DNA from: Bradyrhizobium sp. ARR65
GTDB taxonomy: Bacteria > Pseudomonadota > Alphaproteobacteria > Rhizobiales > Xanthobacteraceae
Reading direction: 5' to 3'
Length of the DNA stretch: 64,000 bases
NCBI RefSeq assembly: GCF_000472385.1
Contig: NZ_AWZU01000012.1
Location: forward strand, 1-64,000
Every line of letters begins with the position of its first letter. Within the stretch, counting starts at the first letter, position 1. The notes below the pieces were generated by a model. The model ran no database searches. It saw only the letters and a program-made list of their open reading frames with translations, and was not told the origin of the DNA. The translations under genes and the position numbers were made by a program. This document shows, in pieces, positions 26,210-35,536 of the stretch.

Positions 26210-29200
26210 TCATTCTGCGGCGCCGGACTCGCCGGCGACGGTGACATCGAATGCAGCGCTCGGGGCGAACTCGTCACGCGCCCGCTCGAACCGGCCATAA
26301 CGCAGCGCGAGCGTCGGCAAGACCAGGAGATTCAATGCCGTTGACGTCAGCAATCCGCCGAGGATGACGATGGCCATCGGCCCCTGGATCTCGCGGCCGG
26401 GATCGTTCATGCCGATGGCGAGCGGCAGAATGCCGAGGCCCGTCACGATCGAGGTCATGAGAATGGGCGTGAGCCGGTCCGCCGCCCCCGCGATCGCCGT
26501 CTCCAATCCCCACGGTCTGCGCTCGACGTCAACCAGGTGCTCGTAATGCGCAATCATCAGTATGGAATTGCGCAGGCTGATCCCGAACAGCGTGATGAAG
26601 CCGACCATGCCGCCCAATGTGAGCAGCCCGCCGGTGGCAAAGACAGCGAGCACGCCGCCGACCAGCGCGAAGGGCAGGCTCGCCAGCACCAGGAGCAAGT
26701 TGCGCCAATTCCGCGTGACGACCGAGAGCAACAGGAGGATGCCGACGGTCGCGATCAATGAATTGATCGCGAGGTCGCGCTTGGAGCGCGATTCCTCCTG
26801 CGCGGTACCGGCGAACTGGACGTAGGTGCCGGGAGGAAGCTGGACGTTGGCGCCGATCGCTGCCTTGGCGGCCTGGACGAAGGAAACAAGATCGGTGCCG
26901 CTGACGTTCGCAGTCACCGTCTGCACCCGACGTGCGCCTTCGTGCAGAACCTGATAGCGCCCCGAGGTCTGGTAAATGTCAGCGATCTGCTTGAGCAGAA
27001 CGTACGCCCCGCCCGGACTGCGCAATGGCAGCTCGCCGACCTTGCTGATATTGTCCCGGCTGCTCGCGTCGAGAATGGTGATCACGTTGAAGACCTGATT
27101 GCCATCATAGGTCTGGCCAACGACATCGCCCTGATAGGCGGCGCGGATCAGTTCGAGCACCTCGACCGCATCAAAGCCCCAGCGCTCCAGATCGGGTTTG
27201 CGTAGGCGGATCGAAAGCTGCGGCAAACCGGGCGGCGACTGGACCTGAACGTCGGTCGCGCCATTGATCTCGCCGAGCGCTCGCGCGATTTCCTGAGCCT
27301 TTCTGTCAAGAACATCGAGATCGTTGCCGAAAACGTTGATCGCGACCGCCGCGGTGTAGCCGGAGAGCGTCTCCTCGATACGTTCCGTCAGAAACGTCAT
27401 CACCGCGGCGTTGACACCCACGAAGCCCGCGAACGTGCGACGGATATCGGCTTGCGCCTTTTCGACCTCCTCGCCCGACAGGCCCGGCTGCAAATCCACT
27501 TCAAGCTCGCTGTAGTGAGGACCCCAGGTGTCCTCCGACTCCTCGGCGCGCCCTGCGCGTTGCGCAACCGACCGCACCCCCGGCACCCGCCGCAGCGCAT
27601 CGGCAATACGGGCGCCGATCCGCAAGGACTCGTCGATCGAAGTGCCTGGCACCGCCGACATATGGGCGACAAAATGCCCCTCCTTCAGCTCGGGGATGAA
27701 GCCGCCGCCAAGAAACGGCAGCGCTGCGCAGCCGGCAAAGGTCAGCATGGCGGCCGTGATGATGATCGTCCGAGGCCGGTTCGCGACCCGCCGCGCGAGA
27801 GCCTCATAGCGGCCGCGCGTCCACCGGATCAGCGGCGGATCGCGCGTCGGCACCTTGCCGGGAAGCAGCGCCATGGAGAGGGCCGGCGTTACCGTCAGCG
27901 CGACCACGAGCGAAGCCAGCACCGCCGCGGTGTAAGCAAACCCCAGCGGTGCAAACAGGCGTCCTGCGGTGCCGGTCAGTGTCATGACCGGCAGCACGAC
28001 GAGGATGACGGCAAAGGTCGCGTAGACCACGGCACCGCGGACTTCGAGCGTCGCGTCAAGAATGACCCGCGCGAACGGTCGCGGCTGGGGCGATCGCCGG
28101 TTCTCGCGCAGGCGGCGGACGATGTTTTCGACATCGATCACCGCGTCATCCACCACGACGCCGATCGCGATCGCGAGTCCTCCGAGCGTCATGGTGTCGA
28201 GCGATGCCCCAAGCCGCTCGAGCACGATGGTTGCGGCCAGCAGGGACAGCGGGATGGCGGTGCAGGAGATCGCCGCGGTGCGCAGATCGAACAGGAAGAG
28301 GAACAGGATCACGACCACGAGCAGGCCGCCCAGGACCAGCGAATCCCGGACGTTGCCCGTCGCGGTGTTGATGAAGTTGGCCGGACGGAACAGATCGGCA
28401 TGAATCGCGATACCGTCGGCCAGCAGTGTCGGCCGCAGCTCTTCGAGTGCCCGCTCGACATTCTTGGTGACCTCAAGCGTATCGGCCGCATACTGTTCCG
28501 CCACATTGAGGATCACGCCAGGGCCGCCTTGAATCTCCGCCCCGCCGATCGGCGGTTCGGGCGCCTCGACGACATCGGCGACATTGCCCAAGGTCACGCT
28601 CGCGGCGCCCCGGCTCAACAGCACCGTCCGGGCAATGTCGTCGGGCTTGAGCGATTGTCCCTCGCTTTGGAAAACGATGCGCTGGTTCCTGGTATCGACG
28701 AAGCCGGCGCCGCGCACGCCGGTGGACCGGCGCGCCACGGTCAGCACATCGTTGAGCGTGAGGTCGTAGCGGATCAGCTCGTCCGGATGGACCTGCACCT
28801 GGATCGAACGCTTGTCGCCGCCGAACACCGTGACGCTGGCAACGCCTGGCACGGCGAGCAGCCGCGGGCGGACGGTCCAGTCGGCGGCCGTGCGCAGCTC
28901 CATCAGCGAGCGCGTCTGTGAGGTCAGGCCGATCACCAGCATGCGGCTGGTCGAGGAGGTGAGCGGTGTCATGACCGGCGGCTGCAGTCCCTGCGGGAGC
29001 TGCTGGGTCGCCGCGGCGAGCCGCTCGGCGACGACCTGCCGGTCGCGATAGATGTCGCTTGCTGGGTCGAAAAACACCGTCACAACCGAGAGGCCCTGGA
29101 TCGACGTCGAGCGTAACGTCCTGATGCCGGACACGCCGCTGATGGCATTCTCGATCGGACGGGTGACGAGGATCTCGACCTGCTCGGGCGTCAGCCCAAT

Positions 29201-29383
29201 GGCCTCGGTTTGAATGCTGACCTGCGGCGGGGCAAATTCCGGAAACACGTCGTATTTGGCCCGGCCGAGGGCATAGACGCCGTACGCCACCAGGAGGCAG
29301 GCCAGCGCGGCGACGATGCCGCGGAAGCGGATCGCGAATCCGATGATCGCGGCCTGGGGACCTGAGGGATGGGCGGCGCTCAC
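26210..29383 (-). CDS. CusA/CzcA-type RND efflux permease
   Basis: Inner-membrane exporter of about 1057 aa. I start at the GTG at 29383, three bases after the adaptor stop with a gagg upstream; the longer frame would overlap the adaptor gene. The N-terminus (YDVFPEFAPPQVSIQTEAIG) and overall pattern match the heavy-metal group. Helix 4 reads AIGVVVDDAVIDVENI, with two Asp residues. That differs from CzcA (DG) and CusA (DA) as I recall them, so the exported substrate is uncertain. It is convergent with the Baeyer-Villiger gene and has no outer-membrane partner here. Confidence 0.88.
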   Translation of the reverse strand: MSAAHPSGPQAAIIGFAIRFRGIVAALACLLVAYGVYALGRAKYDVFPEFAPPQVSIQTEAIGLTPEQVEILVTRPIENAISGVSGIRTLRSTSIQGLSVVTVFFDPASDIYRDRQVVAERLAAATQQLPQGLQPPVMTPLTSSTSRMLVIGLTSQTRSLMELRTAADWTVRPRLLAVPGVASVTVFGGDKRSIQVQVHPDELIRYDLTLNDVLTVARRSTGVRGAGFVDTRNQRIVFQSEGQSLKPDDIARTVLLSRGAASVTLGNVADVVEAPEPPIGGAEIQGGPGVILNVAEQYAADTLEVTKNVERALEELRPTLLADGIAIHADLFRPANFINTATGNVRDSLVLGGLLVVVILFLFLFDLRTAAISCTAIPLSLLAATIVLERLGASLDTMTLGGLAIAIGVVVDDAVIDVENIVRRLRENRRSPQPRPFARVILDATLEVRGAVVYATFAVILVVLPVMTLTGTAGRLFAPLGFAYTAAVLASLVVALTVTPALSMALLPGKVPTRDPPLIRWTRGRYEALARRVANRPRTIIITAAMLTFAGCAALPFLGGGFIPELKEGHFVAHMSAVPGTSIDESLRIGARIADALRRVPGVRSVAQRAGRAEESEDTWGPHYSELEVDLQPGLSGEEVEKAQADIRRTFAGFVGVNAAVMTFLTERIEETLSGYTAAVAINVFGNDLDVLDRKAQEIARALGEINGATDVQVQSPPGLPQLSIRLRKPDLERWGFDAVEVLELIRAAYQGDVVGQTYDGNQVFNVITILDASSRDNISKVGELPLRSPGGAYVLLKQIADIYQTSGRYQVLHEGARRVQTVTANVSGTDLVSFVQAAKAAIGANVQLPPGTYVQFAGTAQEESRSKRDLAINSLIATVGILLLLSVVTRNWRNLLLVLASLPFALVGGVLAVFATGGLLTLGGMVGFITLFGISLRNSILMIAHYEHLVDVERRPWGLETAIAGAADRLTPILMTSIVTGLGILPLAIGMNDPGREIQGPMAIVILGGLLTSTALNLLVLPTLALRYGRFERARDEFAPSAAFDVTVAGESGAAE

Positions 29384-29385
29384 GG

Positions 29386-30453
29386 CTAGTCCTCGACCTG
29401 GATCTGCGCGCGGAATTCCTCGGACAGCAGCAATTGCGCGCCGCGCGTCACGACCTCGGCATGTTCGGGCAGATTGCTCACGAGATAGCCGCCGTCCGGC
29501 ATAGGCCGATCGGTCGTGATCTCCGTACGTGCGAACGTGTCTTGAGCGGTGAGCCGATACACCCAGGCTCGCCCCTGCCACCATACGACCGCGGAGGCAG
29601 GCACTGCGGCAACATCAATGGATCGGCCGGATGGCAGGAACCCGAGCACGTTCATCCCGGGCAGGACGCCGCTTTCCGCCGGCGCCGTAAAGAAAAAGCT
29701 CACGCCCTGAATCTTCGGATCGATACGCGTTGCAGGCGAGACGAAGGCGATCGCGGCCCGGCTGCCCTTGCCGGTTTCGATGGAGGCGGTCGCAGGCGGC
29801 TTTGCCAGCGTGACGCCGGGCGGCAGGCTGACCTGCAGCAGGAAATCCTGCCGCTCGATGAGCCGGGTGATGTCAGGCGAGCCTTCGACAAGCGATCTGC
29901 CAAGTACGGGACCCCATTCCTGGTACGCCGTCGCCGCGAGGGTGCGTAGCTGAGATTCCGCGGCCGCCAGGCTCGCCTGGTCCGTGCCATAGGCTGCCTG
30001 GGCCGCCTGCAGTTGGGCCTGCGAAACCGCCTGCGGCTCGCTGATGAGCTTCTGCGCGCGCTCGAACGCCGGCTTCGAGGACGCCAGTTTCGCCTGTGCG
30101 GTTTGCACCTGCGCCTTCGCCGCCGCGTAGTTGTTGCTGAGTTCGGTCAGTCGCGCCACGTCGAGCACGACGCCATAAGCGCGAAGCTCTTCTTCATGCG
30201 CCGCCGAGGGCAGCGTGGCTGTTTCGATGCCGCTGCGCTGCAGCGTATCCTCGTCAAGCCTGATCACCGGCTCGCCATTCTCGGTGGAGGCCCGGATCGG
30301 GACCTTGATCGTCCGCTCGCGCTCGGCCTCACTCGCCGCCTCCTGGCGTCCGGTCAGGAATCCCCAGCCGATTAGCACACCGAGGGCGATCATGGTTGCC
30401 ACGATCAGCAACCGCATCCACAACGATCCTGCCCGTTCCTGCCGCTTGCTCAT
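29386..30453 (-). CDS. RND periplasmic adaptor (CusB/HlyD family)
   Basis: Adaptor of 355 aa encoded directly upstream of the RND permease. A membrane anchor (MRLLIVATMIALGVLIGWGF) lies at residues 13-32. A coiled-coil region rich in Ala, Gln and Lys follows (AKAQVQTAQAKLASSKPAFE), then beta-barrel sequence (SGVLPGMNVLGFLPSG). There are no N-terminal His/Met-rich metal-binding repeats such as CusB-type proteins may carry. That gives no support for a particular metal. The start at 30453 has only a modest ribosome binding site. Confidence 0.88.
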   Translation of the reverse strand: MSKRQERAGSLWMRLLIVATMIALGVLIGWGFLTGRQEAASEAERERTIKVPIRASTENGEPVIRLDEDTLQRSGIETATLPSAAHEEELRAYGVVLDVARLTELSNNYAAAKAQVQTAQAKLASSKPAFERAQKLISEPQAVSQAQLQAAQAAYGTDQASLAAAESQLRTLAATAYQEWGPVLGRSLVEGSPDITRLIERQDFLLQVSLPPGVTLAKPPATASIETGKGSRAAIAFVSPATRIDPKIQGVSFFFTAPAESGVLPGMNVLGFLPSGRSIDVAAVPASAVVWWQGRAWVYRLTAQDTFARTEITTDRPMPDGGYLVSNLPEHAEVVTRGAQLLLSEEFRAQIQVED

Positions 30454-30643
30454 TTACCCCTTGGTACCCTCCCCAGGGCAGTTATAGCCGAAAATTTCGT
30501 GGCGGTCGGGTGGGATGGCCGCCACGACATGCTGTCTTGGCCTGGGCGAAGTCACAATCGGGGAAGGGAAGTTGTCCGCACCTCCTCGAAGCGGAGAGGG
30601 GCAGGTCGCGAGGCCGGCACCAGCTCGCGCCTCACGCGCGACG

Positions 30644-31423
30644 TCAAAACGCGGTGTAGCCGCCGTCGATCACGAAGCAATCGGCCGTATGATAGGACGA
30701 CGCCGCGCTCATCAGGTAAACCGCGATGCCGCCGAAATCGCCGGGCTCGCCGAAGCGCCGCATCGGGATGCGCGGCATCACGTTGCCGACGAATTTCTCG
30801 TCCGACATGATCTTTGCGGTCATCTCGCTCTTGATCCAGCCGGGCAGAATGGCGTTGGCGGTCACGCCATAACGCGCCAATTCCACCGCGAGCGCGCGGA
30901 CCACGGCATTGATGGCGGCTTTGGTCGCCGCATAATGCTCGTTGCGCGCGGTGCCGAACAGCGAGGCGAGGCTCGAGGTCGCAACCAGCCGGCCGAACTT
31001 GTCGCCATTATTGGCGCGCTCGGTCATGTGACGGGCCGCGGCCTGGAACACATGGAACACGCCATCGAGATTGGTGGCGAACATCGTGCGCCATTCCTCT
31101 TCGGTGCGTTCGATGAAGGCGCGCCGGCCGCCGCCGCCGATGCCGGCGTTGGCAAAGCAACCGTCGAGCCGGCCGAAGGTGTCCAGCGTCGCCGTCATGG
31201 CATCTTTCACGGAGGCAGGATCGGTGACATCGCAGATGCGGCTGTGCACCTTGCCGGGGCCGGCGGCCATGGTCGCGGCAGCCGCCTTGTTCTTGTCGGC
31301 ATTGCGCCCCCAGATCGAGACATTGCAGCCAGCAGACGCAAGTGCCTGCGCGATGCCGAGGCCTATACCGCCATTGCCGCCGGTGACGACAGCGACGCGG
31401 CCGGTGAGGTCGAACATGTTCAT
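30644..31423 (-). CDS. Short-chain dehydrogenase/reductase
   Basis: NAD(P)-dependent SDR of 259 aa. I use the ATG at 31423; the open frame continues far upstream but would cover the promoter of the divergent crotonase gene. The cofactor motif is TGGNGGIGLG near residue 11, NAG follows (CFANAGIGG), and the active-site Tyr/Lys are in YAATKAA with an upstream Ser in ATSSLASLFG. The C-terminus VYLMSAASSYHTADCFVIDG is typical. The substrate is unknown; the nearby crotonase and ligase genes point to acyl-CoA or ketone metabolism. Confidence 0.88.
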   Translation of the reverse strand: MNMFDLTGRVAVVTGGNGGIGLGIAQALASAGCNVSIWGRNADKNKAAAATMAAGPGKVHSRICDVTDPASVKDAMTATLDTFGRLDGCFANAGIGGGGRRAFIERTEEEWRTMFATNLDGVFHVFQAAARHMTERANNGDKFGRLVATSSLASLFGTARNEHYAATKAAINAVVRALAVELARYGVTANAILPGWIKSEMTAKIMSDEKFVGNVMPRIPMRRFGEPGDFGGIAVYLMSAASSYHTADCFVIDGGYTAF

Positions 31424-31586
31424 GGGGCGTTTTCCGTGTTGGCTGACGCACGTCAGCCGTGCGTTTCGAGGGAGATCGGCGCTGCCGCCGAGCATGGACA
31501 AGCGCGCGGCAAAAATCAAATATGCGCCATGAACCCTAATCCATCCGCGCCACGGAGCAATGCGGATCACCAGGTGAGAGGAAACC

Positions 31587-32381
31587 ATGCAATTCAAGCA
31601 CTGCACGCTCGAGATCGATGGACCGGTCGCGGTCCTCAGGATGGATCACCAGGAGGTCATGAACGCCGTCTCCCTGGACATGCTGGGTGGTCTCATCGAG
31701 GCGCTCGATGAGATCGAGGCAAGAAAGGCGGAGGTGCGCTGTCTGGTGCTGACGGGAGCGGGGCGCGCCTTCTGCACCGGCGCCAATCTGCAGGGGCGAA
31801 ACCAGCAGCAGAAGCCGGGCCGCAGCAACGCCGGTGCGGCGCTCGAGACCGGCTTTCATCCCCTCCTGCGGCGGATCCGCAACTTGCATTGCCCGCTGGT
31901 CACCGCCGTCAACGGCCCGGCGGCCGGTGCCGGCATGAGCTTTGCGCTGATGGGCGACATGATCCTCGCCGCGCGCTCGGCCTATTTCCTGCAGGCGTTC
32001 CGCCGCATCGGCCTGGTGCCGGATTGCGGCTCGACCTGGCTGATGCCCCGCCTGGTCGGCAAGGCGCGCGCGATCGAGCTGTCGCTGATGGGCGAGCGGC
32101 TGCCGGCGGAGAAGGCGCTGGAATGGGGATTGATCAACCGGGTCTATGACGACGCTGTGCTGATGGAAGAAGCGATGAAGCTCGCGCGTGAGCTTGCGAA
32201 CGGACCGACGGTTGCCCTGTCGCTCATCCGCAAGCTCTACTGGGACAGCCCGGAGAACTCCTTCGAGGATCAGCTCAACCTCGAATTCCAGTCGCAGCGC
32301 ATCGCCGGAGCCACTGAGGATTTTCGCGAGGGCGTGACCGCGTTCCTCGAGAAGCGTCCGGCGAAATTTATCGGCAAATGA
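31587..32381 (+). CDS. Enoyl-CoA hydratase/isomerase family protein (PaaG-like)
   Basis: Crotonase-fold enzyme of 264 aa with agagg just before the ATG. The oxyanion-hole segments are GRAFCTGANLQG near residue 65 and NGPAAGAGMSFALMGD near residue 110. The acidic residue in IGLVPDCGSTW sits where crotonases place catalytic Glu/Asp. The motif resembles 1,2-epoxyphenylacetyl-CoA isomerase or dienoyl-CoA isomerase relatives. It is divergent from the SDR gene. Confidence 0.88.
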   Translation: MQFKHCTLEIDGPVAVLRMDHQEVMNAVSLDMLGGLIEALDEIEARKAEVRCLVLTGAGRAFCTGANLQGRNQQQKPGRSNAGAALETGFHPLLRRIRNLHCPLVTAVNGPAAGAGMSFALMGDMILAARSAYFLQAFRRIGLVPDCGSTWLMPRLVGKARAIELSLMGERLPAEKALEWGLINRVYDDAVLMEEAMKLARELANGPTVALSLIRKLYWDSPENSFEDQLNLEFQSQRIAGATEDFREGVTAFLEKRPAKFIGK

Positions 32382-32550
32382 TCGAGAACGAACTGACGCG
32401 TTCGGTCATCGACTGGTACCCGGGCGCAACTGCCGTCGTGGGAGCAATCAAGCCGTCGGGCGGTGCCAGCCTGCGCTACGCGATGCCTGACCCTCCACCG
32501 TCATTCCGGGTTCGGTCCTACGGACCGCCCCAGAGTGACGGGCTTGGGAC

Positions 32551-33330
32551 TCACCGCCCCAGCCACTTGGGCGGCCGCTTCTCGGCGAACGCCTTCGGCC
32601 CTTCGATGTAATCCTGCGACTCCACCATCGCCTTCACGGCGGGATACTCGCGCTGTTCGGCGATCGCCTGTTCCAGCGAGACCGCAAGGCCGCGCTGAAT
32701 GGTCTGCTTCGAGGCACGGATGGACATCGGCGAGTTCTTGCAGATCATCTCCGCCCAGCGCTCGGCGGCGGCCAGCGCCTCGCCCTGCGGCACTACCTCG
32801 TTGACGAAGCCGAGCTCGTAGCCCTCGCGCGCCGAAACGTGACGCGCGGTCAGGATCATTCCCATCGCCCGCTTCAAGCCGATCTGCCGCGGCAGCCGAT
32901 GCAGGCCGCCGGCGAGCGCCGCAAGGCCGACACGCGGCTCGGGCAGGGCGAAAGTCGCATTCTCGGAGGCGATGATGAGGTCGCAGGCGAGCGCGATCTC
33001 GAAGCCGCCGCCCATGGCGACGCCGTTCACGGCTGCGATGATCGGCTTGTCGCAGTCGAAGCGCGAGGTCAATCCCGCAAAGCCACCCTTGTCCCAGCCG
33101 CGCTTTCCGCCTGCCGCCTGCCATTTCAGGTCGTTGCCCGCGCAAAACGCCTTGTCGCCGGCGCCGGTGACGATCGCCACCCATTGCTCGGGATCGGCGG
33201 AGAAATCGTCGAACACCTTGTTGAGCTCGAAATGCGCCTCGATGTGCAGCGCATTGTAGACCTCGGGCCGCGACAGCGTGACGATGGTGATCGGTCCCTT
33301 GCGCTCCACCTTCGAAAATCTCAGCTCCAT
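32551..33330 (-). CDS. Enoyl-CoA hydratase/isomerase family protein
   Basis: Crotonase-fold enzyme of 259 aa. The ATG at 33330 follows gggag at good spacing, so I prefer it over the ATG five codons upstream. Oxyanion-hole segments are DKAFCAGNDLK and NGVAMGGGFEIALACD; the PEPRVGLAALAGG segment contains a Glu near the active site. The C-terminal FAEKRPPKWLGR is typical of CoA hydratases. It lies downstream of the acyl-CoA synthetase gene on the same strand, separated by 210 bases holding a dispersed repeat. Confidence 0.9.
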   Translation of the reverse strand: MELRFSKVERKGPITIVTLSRPEVYNALHIEAHFELNKVFDDFSADPEQWVAIVTGAGDKAFCAGNDLKWQAAGGKRGWDKGGFAGLTSRFDCDKPIIAAVNGVAMGGGFEIALACDLIIASENATFALPEPRVGLAALAGGLHRLPRQIGLKRAMGMILTARHVSAREGYELGFVNEVVPQGEALAAAERWAEMICKNSPMSIRASKQTIQRGLAVSLEQAIAEQREYPAVKAMVESQDYIEGPKAFAEKRPPKWLGR

Positions 33331-33540
33331 GCTCGCTCCCTTCATTTTCTGTAGCGCGGAATGCTTGGGCGGATCCTAGCGCTTGGCGCGCAGTCTGCAC
33401 ACGTCGTCCTGGCGAAAGCCAGGCCCTATAGCAAGAGGCAGGTGCCACGCTCCATCGTGGCTCGCGGCTGCAACTCCTCCTGTGGTTATGAGGCCGGCTT
33501 GCGCTTGCTTTCGCTCGCCTATCCGGGACGACAAAGAGGA

Positions 33541-35121
33541 TCAATTCACCTGCCGCTCTTTCCCAGCCCAGTAGGGATCGCGCAAGTGCCGCCGCAAGAT
33601 CTTGCCCGAGGGGTTGCGCGGTAATGCCGCGATGAAGTCCACCGATTTGGGTGTCTTGTAGCCGGCAATGCGCTCCCGGGTGAAATTGATGATGTCGGCA
33701 GCCGTCGCCGTCTTGCCCGGCTTCAGCACCACGATGGCCTTCACCGCTTCACCCCATTTGTCATCGGGGATGCCGATCACCGCCGCTTCCGCTACATCAG
33801 GGTGATCGCAGATCGCGCTTTCCACCTCCGCGGGATAGATGTTCTCGCCGCCCGAGATGATCATGTCCTTGATGCGATCGTGGATATAGAGGTAGCCGTC
33901 CTCGTCCAGGTAGCCGGCATCTCCGGTCCGCAGCCAGCCGTCCTTGTCGAGCGTTCTCGCGGTTGCCTCCGGCAAATTCCAATAGCCGACCATGTTGGAA
34001 CCGGAGCGGGTGGCGATCTCGCCGACCTGGCGTGGCGGCAGGCGGTTGCCTTCGGCGTCCAGAATCGCAAGCTCAACGCCGGGCAGCGGTTTGCCGGCCG
34101 AACGCATCCGTTCCGATCCCACGATGTGGTCTTCCGGTGCCAGCGCGACGATCGTGCCGGTGGTTTCGGTCATGCCGTACATCTGCACGAAGCCGCATTT
34201 GAACACCTCGATACACTCCTTCAGCAGCGCTGCGGGAATGGGCGAGGCGCCGTAGAGCATGTACTTCAGGCGCGAGAAATCCACGTTTCGTGCACGTGGT
34301 TGCCGCACCACGAATTGCATGGCCGCCGGCACCATGAATATTTTCGTGATTCCGTCCCGCTCGAAAAAGTCGAGCACCTTGGTCGGATCGAACTCGCGCG
34401 CGATCACCGCCCGCGCGCCGTGATAGAGACCCATCACGCCCCACCCCGAACCGCCGATGTGAAAGATCGGCATCGCCACCAGCGAGACGTCGTCGGTGGT
34501 CCATCTGTTCCAATCCGGCTTCTCCGTATCGCTGCCGGCGTTGACCAGGTTGAGAAAGTTGGCGTGCGACAGCATCGCGCCTTTCGGCTTGCCGGTGGTG
34601 CCTGAGGTGTAAAGCTGGATGGCGATATCCCCTGGCGTAATCTCGACGCCGGGATCGGCGCTGCTCTGCGCGTCCCGCCAGGTGGTAAAGTCAGGCCATT
34701 CCGGCGCGCCGCCTTCAGTGGCGATGATCGTCCGCACGGTCTTCAGCTCTGGTGCGATGTTGCGGACCAGCGTGATGAACTCGGGCCCGACGAACAGCAC
34801 CGGCGCCTTGCAGTCCTCGACGATGAAGGCCACCTCGGGTCCGGCGAGCCGCCAGTTCACCGGCGCCATCACCACATTGGCCTTCATGGCGCCGAGCAGC
34901 AATTCGAAATAGATGTCGCTGTTCTTGCCGAGATAGGCGATGCGTTCGCCGGGGCGGACGCCGAGTGCGCTCAGCGCATTCGCAACGCGGTTGGTGTTGC
35001 GGTCGAACTCGGCGAAACTCGTCGTGCGTCCTTCGAATTCGAAGGCTATGGCTTCGCCGCGGTTGTTGGCCTGCAGGCGCACCATCTCGGCCAGCGTCGC
35101 CGGCCGCTTGGCAATGGACAT
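33541..35121 (-). CDS. Acyl-CoA synthetase (AMP-dependent ligase)
   Basis: Adenylate-forming ligase of 526 aa. The ATG at 35121 has a strong gggggaa upstream; the longer frame has none. The P-loop YTSGTTGKPKGAM is near residue 170, the adenine motif YGMTETTG near residue 300, the hinge GWLRTGDAGYLDEDGYLYI near residue 400 and the thioester-step Lys in NPSGKILRR near the C-terminus. It activates a carboxylic acid to its CoA thioester. The neighbouring crotonases suggest medium/long-chain, alicyclic or aromatic acids. A nested palindrome upstream may be an operator. Confidence 0.93.
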   Translation of the reverse strand: MSIAKRPATLAEMVRLQANNRGEAIAFEFEGRTTSFAEFDRNTNRVANALSALGVRPGERIAYLGKNSDIYFELLLGAMKANVVMAPVNWRLAGPEVAFIVEDCKAPVLFVGPEFITLVRNIAPELKTVRTIIATEGGAPEWPDFTTWRDAQSSADPGVEITPGDIAIQLYTSGTTGKPKGAMLSHANFLNLVNAGSDTEKPDWNRWTTDDVSLVAMPIFHIGGSGWGVMGLYHGARAVIAREFDPTKVLDFFERDGITKIFMVPAAMQFVVRQPRARNVDFSRLKYMLYGASPIPAALLKECIEVFKCGFVQMYGMTETTGTIVALAPEDHIVGSERMRSAGKPLPGVELAILDAEGNRLPPRQVGEIATRSGSNMVGYWNLPEATARTLDKDGWLRTGDAGYLDEDGYLYIHDRIKDMIISGGENIYPAEVESAICDHPDVAEAAVIGIPDDKWGEAVKAIVVLKPGKTATAADIINFTRERIAGYKTPKSVDFIAALPRNPSGKILRRHLRDPYWAGKERQVN

Positions 35122-35536
35122 GTTTCCCCCGTATCGTTTTCTTTGCCGCGATAGTGACGTCACGCGGCAACAAAGACAATACGGGGAGGGGTCCCTTTCA
35201 GGCACGTCGTCCCGGCTGCGAGCCCTAAACACAAGCGGAAATGTTGCTGGAATGGCTCCCGGGCTTACAAACTCTGCTCTGTCGTTATGGATCGTTGGCC
35301 GCCGCTACCACCCACTATACCGCGGTCGTCCCGGCGAAAAGCCGGGACCAATAACCACAGTGAGAAATGATCGCGAAGGACGCTGTCGGCGCAGCCGGTC
35401 ACCAGTTGCTTGCAGGGCAAAGCTGGAATGGCTGGCGCGTCCGTAGAATAGGTCGAAAATGACCCGAAGCCGACTTCAGCTCTTCAGGGAAAGTTTGGAC
35501 ATTCGGGCAAAACACCGGCGGTGGTCCTCACGCGTG
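35122..35536. other. Intergenic region with nested palindrome and repeat fragments
   Basis: No gene seen. The arms ttgccgcg (35143-35150) and cgcggcaa (35163-35170) enclose the perfect palindrome gtgacgtcac (35154-35163), 22-49 bases upstream of the synthetase start. That is a plausible repressor site (inference). Further on, ggtcgtcccggcgaaaagcc (about 35326-35345) belongs to the dispersed 'cgtcccggcgaaagccggg' repeat type, also seen near 33400, 39010, 39110 and 39210. Confidence 0.5.

Noticed and set aside
27452..28921. A 489-codon plus-strand frame opposite the second RND gene
   Set aside because: Antisense shadow with no family resemblance; the minus strand encodes an obvious CusA/CzcA-type protein.
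29384..29584. N-terminal extension of the second RND permease
   Set aside because: It would overlap the adaptor gene by about 200 bases and lacks family similarity; the GTG at 29383 has a ribosome binding site.
31424..31606. N-terminal extension of the SDR gene at 30644
   Set aside because: The extension crosses the intergenic promoter region and the start of the divergent crotonase gene; the SDR cofactor motif begins right after the ATG at 31423.
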